From assembly GCA_041675005.1 (NCBI GenBank), contig JBAYUQ010000001.1, forward strand, positions 310,001 to 374,000: a stretch of DNA of 64,000 nucleotides. The letters are read 5' to 3'. The stretch comes from PGYR01 sp041675005 (GTDB taxonomy: Bacteria; Bacteroidota; Ignavibacteria; Kapaibacteriales; UBA2268). Position 1 is the stretch's first letter. The number at the start of each line of letters is the position of its first letter. The notes beneath the pieces are model-generated. The model was not told where the DNA came from. It made no database searches and saw nothing but the letters and a program-made list of their open reading frames with translations. Below are positions 44,165 to 53,125 of the stretch, piece by piece. The position numbers were made by a program, and so were the translations under genes.

Positions 44165-44806
44165 ATGAAAATATTCTCGACTATTTCTTTCCTAATCTTA
44201 TTCGCTTTATTAACTCAAATGTCTTACTCAAAAGATGGTTTTCAAAACTATATTCCCAATGGGCAGGTAAAAACTTGTTTGAATTGCCATTTTAGCATTA
44301 ATGGTGGCGACAGAAATGTTTTTGGAAAAGCGGCAGAGAAATCGATAAGTAATAAAAAAGTAATGTGGGATAAGATTTTTAATTTAGATTCGGACGGTGA
44401 TGGTTTCACAAATGGTGAAGAGTTACAAGATGCTGATGGTCAATGGGTAATTGGACAATCAGCTCCTGGTAATCCTTCTTTGGTTACAAATCCTGGTGAT
44501 GCCTCTAGTAAGCCAACAGAAACTTCTGTAGAAGATGATTTTGTTAATAATAACTCAATTATTTATCCAGTTCCATCTAAAGGGATAGTAAATTTGAATT
44601 ATGTTTCAAATTATCCTGAAAGTAGTAGATTAGAAATTTTTAACTCTAACGGGAATTTAATAGTTTCTGAAAAAGTAGAATCAGTATTTGGTGAGAATAA
44701 TTATTCAATTGACTTGAATAACCTTTCATTGAATCATGGAATTTATTATTTAATACTTAGAAATAAATATTTCAACATTCGAAAACGAATTGTTTTCTCG
44801 AAATAG
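44165..44806 (+). CDS. temptin-like secreted protein with T9SS sorting domain, copy 2
   Basis: 213 residues, paralogous to the gene at 43219. Signal peptide (1-22), CLNCH (C38, C41, H42), GGDRNVFG and DSDGDGFTNGEELQDADG (75-92). The sorting domain is nearly the same as in copy 1, whereas the temptin-like part is clearly diverged, as if the tail were under stronger constraint or had been homogenised by gene conversion. Copy 2 lies directly against the intact acetyltransferase gene, so it may represent the ancestral position. Confidence 0.72.
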   Translation: MKIFSTISFLILFALLTQMSYSKDGFQNYIPNGQVKTCLNCHFSINGGDRNVFGKAAEKSISNKKVMWDKIFNLDSDGDGFTNGEELQDADGQWVIGQSAPGNPSLVTNPGDASSKPTETSVEDDFVNNNSIIYPVPSKGIVNLNYVSNYPESSRLEIFNSNGNLIVSEKVESVFGENNYSIDLNNLSLNHGIYYLILRNKYFNIRKRIVFSK

Positions 44807-44814
44807 ACTTAATT

Positions 44815-44843
44815 AAAGGCAGCTAATTAGCTGCCTTTTTTTT
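44815..44843 (+). terminator. terminator after temptin-like copy 2
   Basis: An 11-bp stem (AAAGGCAGCTA / TAGCTGCCTTT, 2-nt centre) is followed by T residues. The stop codon of the convergent GNAT gene (44827-44829) sits inside the hairpin. Confidence 0.88.
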
Positions 44844-45342
44844 CAAAATTTCTGCCATATATTATTGCATCTTCTTTTTTCCCATCCATATCTAGAACTT
44901 TTGGCATATATCCCCAAAGTAAGAAGTTATACTTTTTTAATAAAGATATACTTGGTTGATTATCTGCCACTAATATTGCGAAAAGTGAATCAAACGAAAT
45001 TTCAGTACGATGGTCAATTACATATTGTAGTAATTGAGACCCTATTCCTTTTCCAAAATATTTACTATCTATATAGAAACTAACTTCTTTTGATTTTTGA
45101 TACGCTCTTCGATTTGCTCGATATGCCGAGATAGAAATCCAACCGATAACCTTGTGATTATCTATAGCAACAAATATAGGATATTCCCAATGGTCACGTT
45201 TCTTAAATTCTTGCTGATATTCTGAAAGTTCTATTTCATCAAGTATTGCGTTGTTCCTATTTCTGATTCCTTCATTATAAATTTCTACAATACTTTCTGT
45301 ATCATTCATTTCGGCTAATCTTATAGTGACATCATTAGTCAT
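44827..45342 (-). CDS. GNAT-family N-acetyltransferase
   Basis: A 171-residue acetyltransferase of the phosphinothricin/L-amino-acid acetyltransferase type. It starts with VTIRLAEMNDTESIVEIYNEG and has the acetyl-CoA loop YFGKGIGSQLL (95-105), preceded by the beta-4 strand VSFYID. The acceptor substrate cannot be told. It lies 1 nt after the NamZ gene and is the last gene of that minus-strand run. Its 3' end is partly duplicated at 43914. Confidence 0.85.
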   Translation of the reverse strand: MTNDVTIRLAEMNDTESIVEIYNEGIRNRNNAILDEIELSEYQQEFKKRDHWEYPIFVAIDNHKVIGWISISAYRANRRAYQKSKEVSFYIDSKYFGKGIGSQLLQYVIDHRTEISFDSLFAILVADNQPSISLLKKYNFLLWGYMPKVLDMDGKKEDAIIYGRNFEKKGS

Positions 45343-45343
45343 T

Positions 45344-46594
45344 TTAATAGAGTAAGTATTTTTGGCGGGTTTTTAAAAATTCAATCATACCTTCACTTGC
45401 AAGTGTAACAATCATCTCTTCAGGTAAGTTAGATATGATAGCATTTAATATTTTATCCGTTCCTGTTACCTTTTGGAACATATCTTTTGACTGTGACTTT
45501 AGGTTACCTTCTGAAAGTAAAGTAGGATTGTTTTTAACAAGTTCCCTTAGAATAAGTAATCCAGATGTATATGGTTTTAGATGATTAGAGAGATTAAATT
45601 TTAAGTAATACCCTTCAACATCTTTCCCACTATACATCCCGTAGAATGGTCTATAATAAGTATGTTGTAAGTAAATACCTTCATAATCTACTCTCATATT
45701 GTCTAATTTTAGGAATGGCGAGCCAATATATCCGAACGGAGAAGTAGTTCCTATACCGATACTTATTACTCCTAATTCGCCTATTGTACCAAGAGTTGCT
45801 ATTCCTCGAACTGAGTTTGCTGTAGGAACATGTGGTGAAGTTGGAATCCACATTAGTCCTGTATCATCCCAAGCCATCCATCGTTCCCATCCTTCCATAG
45901 TTACAACTGTCAAATTGCATTGCTTTTTATTCTCTGTCCAAATTTCTCCGTTTATCATCATTGCAAGTTCACCGATTGTGCAGCCATGTATATATGTAGT
46001 AGGAACTAAGGAAACAAAAGATTTGAATTTACTTTCTGGGAGATTACCGTCAACAACTAATCCGCCTAATGGGTTAGGTCTATCTAACACAATTACTTCC
46101 ACATTATTCTCAGCACAGCCCTGAATCAAATAAAGCAAGCTACTAATATAAGTATATGAGCGAACACCAATATCTTGTATATCAACAACAACAGCATCTA
46201 TATCAGTAAGAACTTTCTTGTTTGGGATTTTTAGAGTACCATAAAGCGAAACTATGGGAGTTCCGAAAATTGAATCATTTGAAACGGGTTCACCAGCAGG
46301 AATAGTTGTATAGTATCCATGTTCAGGAACAAAGATTTTTCTTAAATCTACACGAGAATCTTTGGAAAGAATTTCTGCAGTTGGTACACCTTTAACATTT
46401 ATTCCGGACTGATTAGTAAAAAGTGCTATTCGTTTGTTTTGAACTACATTTATCTCGTCACTCATTAGTACGTCTATACCCAACCTTACATTTTGAGATT
46501 GAAGGGGATTACTAAATAAAATAAAAATTGCCAGACTACTTATTGTAATCAGCAATATATCTTTTAGCTGTTGCGTGGTTGTTTTGATTATCAT
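45344..46594 (-). CDS. exo-beta-N-acetylmuramidase NamZ-like (DUF1343)
   Basis: 416 residues with a signal peptide. The family motifs are clear: RIALFTNQSGIN, the VPEHGYYTTIPAGEPV loop, DIQDIGVRSYTY, LDRPNPLGG and TYIHGCTIGELAMMINGE. Characterised members remove N-acetylmuramic acid from the non-reducing end of peptidoglycan fragments, so a wall-recycling role is likely. The only good start, an ATG at 46594 giving a signal peptide, lies 59 nt inside the upstream TPR gene, a large overlap for this genome. Confidence 0.88.
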   Translation of the reverse strand: MIIKTTTQQLKDILLITISSLAIFILFSNPLQSQNVRLGIDVLMSDEINVVQNKRIALFTNQSGINVKGVPTAEILSKDSRVDLRKIFVPEHGYYTTIPAGEPVSNDSIFGTPIVSLYGTLKIPNKKVLTDIDAVVVDIQDIGVRSYTYISSLLYLIQGCAENNVEVIVLDRPNPLGGLVVDGNLPESKFKSFVSLVPTTYIHGCTIGELAMMINGEIWTENKKQCNLTVVTMEGWERWMAWDDTGLMWIPTSPHVPTANSVRGIATLGTIGELGVISIGIGTTSPFGYIGSPFLKLDNMRVDYEGIYLQHTYYRPFYGMYSGKDVEGYYLKFNLSNHLKPYTSGLLILRELVKNNPTLLSEGNLKSQSKDMFQKVTGTDKILNAIISNLPEEMIVTLASEGMIEFLKTRQKYLLY

Positions 46595-47687
46595 CTACTT
46601 CCAATACTTTTTTGAAATAATATAGTGAGTTCTTTTTATCGTTTAGTTTCTTATACGATATACCTAATTTAAGTAAACTACTTGAATAATAGCCACTTTC
46701 TTTATCCCCATCCACATACTCGCTTACATCTAAGCATTTTTTCAAGTATTTTATTGCCATCTGTTGGTCGCCCTTTCTTTGTAAAGATAATCCAACATAG
46801 TATAATCCTTCTCTTGCTGTTAAGTTGTCATAACCAAGTTCACGTGCTAAGCATTTTTTTACGACGTCTCTCCACGTTGCTTCGATTTCTTCCCATTTTC
46901 CTTGCTTTACATAACATCTACCTAGGAATCTATGGAAGTATGGATTCCGAGGAAAACGTGTAAATAAATCATTTGCATAGAAAAAGGCCTGATCAAAATC
47001 TTTTTCGAATGAATAATAAACCTGCATCAAAGCGACTTCAGCCTCTACACTAGAGTAGCGGGAATGGTGCATAGATGCTCTAAGTTGTAATAGACCTAGT
47101 TTCTTGTTTCCAGGAGGAAAGAATAAGACAACTGGCTTTAGAATAGGATAATCTTCAGGAATAGCAACAGAGAAGTAATTGAATAATCCTGTTCCTAACA
47201 TAATATCGTGGTTTCCAGGTGCTTTCTCATGTGCCTTCATTAATATTTCGTATGCCTCTTTTCCATCTGTAGCTGCACTAAACCACTCTTTTTCATTAGT
47301 ATAAAATCTTGCACGATAACCTAAAGCTCCACCCTTGAAGAATAGACCAGTAATATCATATTCATTTTCATCTAGTAACTTATCACTGACTTGTATTACT
47401 TTATCGATTTTTTGAAGAAAATCATCGTTTATCTTGTCAGTGTATCTATAGAGAGTTAATCTCCAAAAATCAACCATTGCTTGTAAAAAGTAACCCGCAG
47501 GATGCTCTGGATATCTTTTAATAACTTCTTGGAATGATACTTCAGCTTTATCGAATTCCACATTATATATGTGGTTGGCTCCTTCTCTTACTAAGCTATC
47601 AGCATCACTTTGAAGAATCGCCCACTGAGAGAAACTATTGCTTGAGATTAGGAATAACCCTATTATAATTGTGTATATTAATTTCAT
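46536..47687 (-). CDS. exported TPR-repeat protein
   Basis: 383 residues: a signal peptide (1-20), a first TPR unit near 35-68 (ADSLVREGANHIYNVEFDKA), a large helical core, and canonical TPR units at the C-terminus (for example YYVGLSLQRKGDQQMAIKYL and GISYKKLNDKKNSLYYFKKV). No enzymatic motif is seen. It is probably a periplasmic scaffold. The gene starts 3 nt inside the CPBP gene stop region and is translationally coupled to it. Confidence 0.8.
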   Translation of the reverse strand: MKLIYTIIIGLFLISSNSFSQWAILQSDADSLVREGANHIYNVEFDKAEVSFQEVIKRYPEHPAGYFLQAMVDFWRLTLYRYTDKINDDFLQKIDKVIQVSDKLLDENEYDITGLFFKGGALGYRARFYTNEKEWFSAATDGKEAYEILMKAHEKAPGNHDIMLGTGLFNYFSVAIPEDYPILKPVVLFFPPGNKKLGLLQLRASMHHSRYSSVEAEVALMQVYYSFEKDFDQAFFYANDLFTRFPRNPYFHRFLGRCYVKQGKWEEIEATWRDVVKKCLARELGYDNLTAREGLYYVGLSLQRKGDQQMAIKYLKKCLDVSEYVDGDKESGYYSSSLLKLGISYKKLNDKKNSLYYFKKVLEVDDNQNNHATAKRYIADYNK

Positions 47688-48547
47688 TTTTCTAGTAATT
47701 TACTTTCTTCAAATTTAATTTTAAATTTTGTTGCCATAATATATGGATTCTGTTTATTTATCTTAAACGAGATAATAGTCAAAATAGTTAGAAGAATTGT
47801 TGTTAATAAACCTTCTTCAATACCAAATTGTCCACCGAATAGCCAATTACTATTATTATTAATTGCTGTAAGTTGAAATAATGTTATATCAGATCCAATT
47901 CCACTTATATTTGAGCCCAGTAATAATTGTTGATTGAGGTTCCAAAAAAAATGAACAGATATTGGAAGCCACAAAGATTCAGTTGTAATATATAGTACCG
48001 AAAGCATAACGCCGGCAATAATAATATTCATCAACCCCATAGTAGATATATTGGGATTCAAATAGTGTGCAAACGAAAAGAATATACTTAAAAGGACGAT
48101 TGCTATTATATCACCGAATCGTTCTCTAATTGTTTGAAATAATATCCCTCTAAATAATATTTCTTCTAGATAAGCCATTATAAATAAATAGAACGAAAAA
48201 AATAGAAGAGTTTTATAATCATATGTATAAAAGTTCTCATGAATTTTATATTCGTAACCCATTAATAAACCGATGAGTATGAATATTATATTCATTACAA
48301 TTACTATTAATAATCCTTTGAAAATATCTATAAATGCAAATTTGTCAAACTGTAAACCAAATGCATTAAAACTGGAGCCAGCTCTCATTGCGAGTATTGA
48401 TATACTAACAACAGTTAGAGTAATTGCTAGAAAAACTGTTAAAAAAATAGATCCAAAAGAAAAGATTATTTGTAGGGAAAATATTAATATTGACGCAATG
48501 ATAGCGATAATAAGTCTAAACCACCAATGCGCCAATAGTTTTTGCAT
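47684..48547 (-). CDS. CPBP family intramembrane metalloprotease
   Basis: A 287-residue membrane protein of the CAAX-protease/bacteriocin-processing (Abi) family. The three catalytic motifs are intact: LEEILFRG (127-134, Glu128/Glu129/Arg133), FSFAHYLN (His161) and the later HFFWNLN. About seven helices are predicted. Bacterial members process or inactivate small peptides or membrane proteins; the target here is not known. It follows the HicB-like gene after 2 nt. Confidence 0.9.
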   Translation of the reverse strand: MQKLLAHWWFRLIIAIIASILIFSLQIIFSFGSIFLTVFLAITLTVVSISILAMRAGSSFNAFGLQFDKFAFIDIFKGLLIVIVMNIIFILIGLLMGYEYKIHENFYTYDYKTLLFFSFYLFIMAYLEEILFRGILFQTIRERFGDIIAIVLLSIFFSFAHYLNPNISTMGLMNIIIAGVMLSVLYITTESLWLPISVHFFWNLNQQLLLGSNISGIGSDITLFQLTAINNNSNWLFGGQFGIEEGLLTTILLTILTIISFKINKQNPYIMATKFKIKFEESKLLEK

Positions 48548-48549
48548 GA

Positions 48550-48744
48550 CTAGTTGGAAGAGTTTAAAGATTCAATATGACTATTGATTTTTTCAACCAT
48601 TAGTCCATATACTTCTTCGTGTTCTTCACCTGTAATCATGTAATTCAATTGAGGGCAATATGATGCATATTTTCCTTCGCCTCTTTTACGAATTAAAACT
48701 TCATAATCATTTGCATTAACACTGTTAGAAATTTGTCTTTCCAT
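48550..48744 (-). CDS. HicB-like small protein
   Basis: 64 residues with the HicB/UPF0150 partial RNase H fold pattern: a first strand YEVLIRKRGEGKYASYCPQL, then TGEEHEEVYGLMVEKINSHIE as the helix. HicB proteins are antitoxins that block HicA, an mRNA interferase with a dsRNA-binding fold. No hicA is beside it and no C-terminal DNA-binding domain is present, so it may be an orphan or a household member of this fold. It heads the minus-strand run with the CPBP, TPR, NamZ and GNAT genes. Confidence 0.6.
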   Translation of the reverse strand: MERQISNSVNANDYEVLIRKRGEGKYASYCPQLNYMITGEEHEEVYGLMVEKINSHIESLNSSN

Positions 48745-48805
48745 TATATTATTCCCATTTTTCGGTTTACTAATAATTCAAAATTAACAAAATTATGCTA
48801 ACTTG

Positions 48806-48821
48806 TTTATTGATTTTGCAT
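48806..48821 (+). promoter_or_regulatory. possible promoter element of the envelope operon
   Basis: TTTATTGATTTTGCAT matches 12 of 16 positions of the element shared by nuoC and hflX, with TGATTTTG in place of TAGTTTTG. If used, the leader would be very short and would favour the second ATG (48842) of the next gene. Confidence 0.35.
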
Positions 48822-48826
48822 AAAGA

Positions 48827-50746
48827 ATGAAATCATTCAAAATGAAAATAGATAATCTAAAAAAAGCTGCTAGAATCGATAAAAAAATCGTATATCGTAA
48901 GCTAAAGAATAAACTAACGAACAACTTACTAGATAAATTGTACAGAATGCGTGATGGTAAAGTCTCAACATATTCTTACGATTATATTTCTTATTTTAGG
49001 ATTGATTACTCTAAGTCCCTTGATATTATTGGATTGTTAGAAATAGAAGTCAATGCTAATGATTTCGAATCCTTTTCTAAGCATTGTTTACAACATAATC
49101 ATAGAGTACTTTCTGACTCATTAGTTTCTATAAATTCCAAAACTGAATATAGTACACTTCAGAAAAAATTCAATCCCAAATTGATTCCATTTTCTACACA
49201 ATGTTTCAATAAAACCAGTGACGGTTATAAATTAATTGATTGGCAAAAAGACTATAATTCGGACTATAACTGGGAATTTAAGTGGTTTAAGGATATAAAA
49301 TATGGGAATAATTCTGGAAATGATATAAAAGTACCATGGGAAATTGGGCGTTTACATCATCTTCCTATATTAGCCATTGAATTTGAAAGAACTAAATCAT
49401 TACAATTATTAGTTGAAATTAGAAATCAGATATTCGATTTTATGGCATCAAACCCACCAAACTTTGGAGTTCAATGGATGACTTCTATGGATATTGGTAT
49501 TAGATTAGTAAATCTAATATTTACACTGTTTACACTCAATAGAAAGGAACAGTTATTCGATAGAAATGAATTAGAACTAATAGATTCGTATTTGTACGAT
49601 CATTACTTACATATCAAAGAGAATATAGAATATTCCGAAGGAATGAGAGGGAATCATTACCTATCTAATCTATGTAGTATTATAATATATATAAGCTTTA
49701 CTGAAGACAGTGAAGGGAAGAACCTTCTATTAGATAAATATAAACTTTTACTAGAACAGGAATTAGAATTCCAATTCAACGATGACGGTACTAATTTCGA
49801 AGGATCAACAAGATATCACATTTTTACTAATCAGATGCTTATAACTGCTGACATGATTCTAAAAAACTACGGATTAGGACAATTATCAAATGAGAGAATA
49901 AATATCATTTCTAGTTTTACATCAACATTGTTAGAATATGAATTTCCGCCACAAATAGGGGACAACGATTCAGGTTTCTTTTGGAAAGTTCTAGATTCGG
50001 AGGAATTCACTTATAAATCTTTAAAAAAAATAATAGAAGAATATTACAAATCTGAACTCAAAGATAATTATATTAAATTCGGATACATAAGAAGAAAGTA
50101 TGATAAGTATGATCTGATATTCAAGTGTGGAAAACTGGGTCAGAAAGGAAAAGGTGGACATGACCATAATGATAATTTATCATATCAATTATATTTAGAA
50201 AAGAAACCATTTATAGTTGATATCGGTTCATATTGCTATACTTCTGATTTTGTGCAAAGAAACAAATACCGCTCTACTTGCTCTCACAATACATTATGGG
50301 TTGAAGGAGTTGAACAAAATGAGTTTTCTAATTCAAAAAATGATGATATGTTTTGGTTAGATACAGATAAATCTAAACCAGAATTAGAAATAACTGAAAA
50401 AGATAAACTATCTGGTTATATTGAATACTGTGGAAAACCATATAATAGAAGTATAGAAATCAATTCTGAGGGGATTACCATAACCGATAATTATAAAAGT
50501 GAGTTAATAAAGCAAGTTAATTTATACTTATTCCCCAATATCAAAGTTGAGCATGTGGAAAACAATGTGTATAAACTGTGGAATGAGAAAAATACTATGT
50601 TTCTTGAAACGGATGCTTCAAAAATAAGTATAGATAAATATGAATTTTCACCACGGTATGGTGTAAAACTGCAATCAAGTAAAATTGTATTATCGTCAAC
50701 AAACAGTGTAATAACTCATAAATTAAGAGTGTCATTTGAGAGTTAA
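48827..50746 (+). CDS. heparinase II/III-like polysaccharide lyase family protein
   Basis: 639 residues with no obvious signal peptide. The N-terminal alpha/alpha toroid has KVPWEIGRLHHLPIL and MRGNHYLSNL. The C-terminal beta-sheet domain begins near residue 441 with KGGHDHNDNLSYQLYL, the metal- and catalysis-associated part of the family, and GSYCYTSDFVQRNKYRSTCSHNT follows. Such proteins occur in polysaccharide gene clusters, where they act as lyases or in modification. The position right before a flippase fits that. Start 48827 or the in-frame ATG at 48842. Confidence 0.85.
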   Translation: MKSFKMKIDNLKKAARIDKKIVYRKLKNKLTNNLLDKLYRMRDGKVSTYSYDYISYFRIDYSKSLDIIGLLEIEVNANDFESFSKHCLQHNHRVLSDSLVSINSKTEYSTLQKKFNPKLIPFSTQCFNKTSDGYKLIDWQKDYNSDYNWEFKWFKDIKYGNNSGNDIKVPWEIGRLHHLPILAIEFERTKSLQLLVEIRNQIFDFMASNPPNFGVQWMTSMDIGIRLVNLIFTLFTLNRKEQLFDRNELELIDSYLYDHYLHIKENIEYSEGMRGNHYLSNLCSIIIYISFTEDSEGKNLLLDKYKLLLEQELEFQFNDDGTNFEGSTRYHIFTNQMLITADMILKNYGLGQLSNERINIISSFTSTLLEYEFPPQIGDNDSGFFWKVLDSEEFTYKSLKKIIEEYYKSELKDNYIKFGYIRRKYDKYDLIFKCGKLGQKGKGGHDHNDNLSYQLYLEKKPFIVDIGSYCYTSDFVQRNKYRSTCSHNTLWVEGVEQNEFSNSKNDDMFWLDTDKSKPELEITEKDKLSGYIEYCGKPYNRSIEINSEGITITDNYKSELIKQVNLYLFPNIKVEHVENNVYKLWNEKNTMFLETDASKISIDKYEFSPRYGVKLQSSKIVLSSTNSVITHKLRVSFES

Positions 50747-52043
50747 AGATCACTTAGATAAAATCTCTTGGTCCTTTGCTAATAGACTAATTTATTTGGT
50801 CTGGGGATTAGTAAACCTTGTAATAATAGGTCAAACCGATCCGTATAACTATGGACTTTACTTCCTTTTTACCCAACTAATAACATATTTAGCAAGCGTG
50901 TCTGATTCTTTTTCATTGCAAGGATTGATTCAATTTGGTAAAAAAGAAGAAGATAGACCTAAACTAAATAGTATTGCAATGTTACTGCAATCTTTTTTCT
51001 TATTTGTTATACCTCTAGTACTATTCCTCTTCAGACATCAATTTGCTGGATTACTTGGCGGAGATGAATTCATTGAAGTCTCATATTTCTTGCCATTGAT
51101 TTCTGTGTTCGTTATTCCTAGAACATTTGCATATAAAGTCTTAGCTCGTGATTTAGATTATAAGAAATCATTCTTCATTGACCTAATGAACTTCGGTGTA
51201 ATGTCATTAGTTATTGTATATTATATATTTACCAAAGATTTCTTATACTTTAGCGATTTAATTGTATCTTATTTAATTGGAGGAGTTAGCTCAGGTATTT
51301 ATTCAACAATTATTCTAATGAAAAAATCATCTTTTGGATTAAATGGAAAAATAACTTTTAAAAAATATCTCAATTTTGCTGTTCCTTGGACTGTTCACGC
51401 AATTTTCTATTCATCAATCAAGTACCTAGATGTTTATGCTATTTCTTTTGCTATAAATACTACAGATAGTATAAAAATAGTTGGACTTTATAGTTCAGCT
51501 AAAACACTTTTCAAGGTGTTTGAACAATTATCAGATGGAGTTTCTGCCTTGGTTTATCCATCGGCAATCAAGAATATAGATTATAAAGATAAAGTGAGAA
51601 GTATAATGACTAAAAGTACTTCCTTCATCCTAGTTTTAAATATCACAGTGTTTGTAATTCTTCAATTAGGGTTTGCTGATTTTATCATATTCAATTTCTT
51701 GCCAGTTAAATTCCATGAAGCAACGAGTTATTTTAAAATAATGCTTTTCGCCTCCTTATTCTTACCTTTTGCTTCTCTGAATATGATACTTACAGCTATT
51801 AATAAATTAAAATCAGTAGTTTATATTAGTATTATTGCTGCTATTACTTCACTTATATCTATTTTTGTAATTGCACACTTTGCTGATTATAAATACGTTT
51901 CATTGGGAATAGTAATTTATTATATTATAATAGGTTTATCTAGTTTGTATATAGTTAAATGGCAACTAGGATTTCCGATTAGTGATATATTCCGAGCAAT
52001 ACCAGACACTAGAAATTTTATAAAAGAAATATTTAAAAAATGA
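50736..52043 (+). CDS. polysaccharide/lipid flippase of the MOP superfamily
   Basis: A 435-residue inner-membrane protein with about 12 predicted helices and the Wzx/MVF-like pattern: an N-terminal SWSFANRLIYLVWGLVNLVI, a central AVPWTVHAIFYSS, and the helix-loop with YSSAKTLFKVFEQLSDGVSALVYP. Members flip lipid-linked saccharides across the inner membrane. No ATG fits; a TTG at 50736 overlaps the upstream stop by 11 bp and is taken as start. No glycosyltransferase is in the operon. Confidence 0.82.
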   Translation: MRVKDHLDKISWSFANRLIYLVWGLVNLVIIGQTDPYNYGLYFLFTQLITYLASVSDSFSLQGLIQFGKKEEDRPKLNSIAMLLQSFFLFVIPLVLFLFRHQFAGLLGGDEFIEVSYFLPLISVFVIPRTFAYKVLARDLDYKKSFFIDLMNFGVMSLVIVYYIFTKDFLYFSDLIVSYLIGGVSSGIYSTIILMKKSSFGLNGKITFKKYLNFAVPWTVHAIFYSSIKYLDVYAISFAINTTDSIKIVGLYSSAKTLFKVFEQLSDGVSALVYPSAIKNIDYKDKVRSIMTKSTSFILVLNITVFVILQLGFADFIIFNFLPVKFHEATSYFKIMLFASLFLPFASLNMILTAINKLKSVVYISIIAAITSLISIFVIAHFADYKYVSLGIVIYYIIIGLSSLYIVKWQLGFPISDIFRAIPDTRNFIKEIFKK

Positions 52044-53125
52044 GAATATTAGATAGATACGTATTAAAGTCATTTATAACTACATTGCTTTTTTCCTTTG
52101 TAGCACTTTATAGTATCTTTCTAATTGTAGATATGATAGAGAATCTGGAAGAATTTCTAGACAATGGTATGGGGCTTTTCAAGATTGCGGAGTATTACTT
52201 TTATTTTTTCCCTGAAATACTAAAACTGTTAGTTCCAGTGGCGATGTTACTTTCTACTTTATTTACAGTAGGAAGGTTATCCGGTCTAAATGAAATAACT
52301 GCTATAAAATCCGGAGGCATTAGTCTTTATAGATTTATGGCTCCTTTGATGTTGTTGAGTATTTTTATAAGTGGTGTACATTTATATTTCAATGGGTGGG
52401 TTGTTCCAAAAGCAAATATTGCTAAAAATGACATTGAACGTGAATATATGAACAAAGGCAGTAGTGTCGGCTCAATCTATGATTTGTATTTTCGTGAGTC
52501 TCCATCTGCTAATCTTCATATGAAATCATATAATAGTGACCAGAAGAAAGGTTATAGTATCGGTTTAGAATATTTTACTAGTGTAAGTTCACCTAGATTA
52601 AAGAAAACAATAGAAGCCAGCTCAATAGAATGGGATTCAGTTGCAAATAACTGGATGCTCAAAGAAGTTATTATTCGACAGTTTAATTCTAAGAATATAG
52701 AGTCAGTTTCTAGGAAAGATTCGATGAGGATAGAACTTACATTAACGCATGAAAAGATTATCGATTTGAAAAGATCAACAGATGAAATGACATTCGATGA
52801 ATTAAAATCATATTTGAGTTTACTCAAGAATGGTGGTAAGAATGTTGACTTAGAAATGACTGATTACTATGGACAATACGCATTTCCCATTGCCAATATT
52901 ATAGTAGTCTTATTCGGAGTACCATTTGCATCTGTCAAAAAGAAGGGTGGAATTGCAGTACAAATAGGAGCGGCTTTAGTTATATCTTTCTTGTATCTTA
53001 TTTTCACAAAAGTTAGTCAAGCAGTAGTATTAGGTACAGGACTCAATCCAATAATTGCTGGGTGGTTCGCAAATGGCTTGTTTTTTGTTGTAGGTATTAT
53101 AAACTTAATTAAAACTAGAACATAG
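52040..53125 (+). CDS. lptG: LptF/LptG-family permease
   Basis: A 361-residue YjgP/YjgQ permease, the membrane part of the LptB2FG ABC exporter that extracts LPS from the inner membrane. It has the typical N-terminal start (ILDRYVLKSFITTLLFSFVAL), six helices with the beta-jellyroll periplasmic part between helices 3 and 4 (about 110-260), and the C-terminal YYGQYAFPIANIIVVLFGVPFAS. ATGA overlap with the flippase stop. Whether it is F or G cannot be settled by eye; the paired permease is elsewhere. Confidence 0.88.
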   Translation: MRILDRYVLKSFITTLLFSFVALYSIFLIVDMIENLEEFLDNGMGLFKIAEYYFYFFPEILKLLVPVAMLLSTLFTVGRLSGLNEITAIKSGGISLYRFMAPLMLLSIFISGVHLYFNGWVVPKANIAKNDIEREYMNKGSSVGSIYDLYFRESPSANLHMKSYNSDQKKGYSIGLEYFTSVSSPRLKKTIEASSIEWDSVANNWMLKEVIIRQFNSKNIESVSRKDSMRIELTLTHEKIIDLKRSTDEMTFDELKSYLSLLKNGGKNVDLEMTDYYGQYAFPIANIIVVLFGVPFASVKKKGGIAVQIGAALVISFLYLIFTKVSQAVVLGTGLNPIIAGWFANGLFFVVGIINLIKTRT

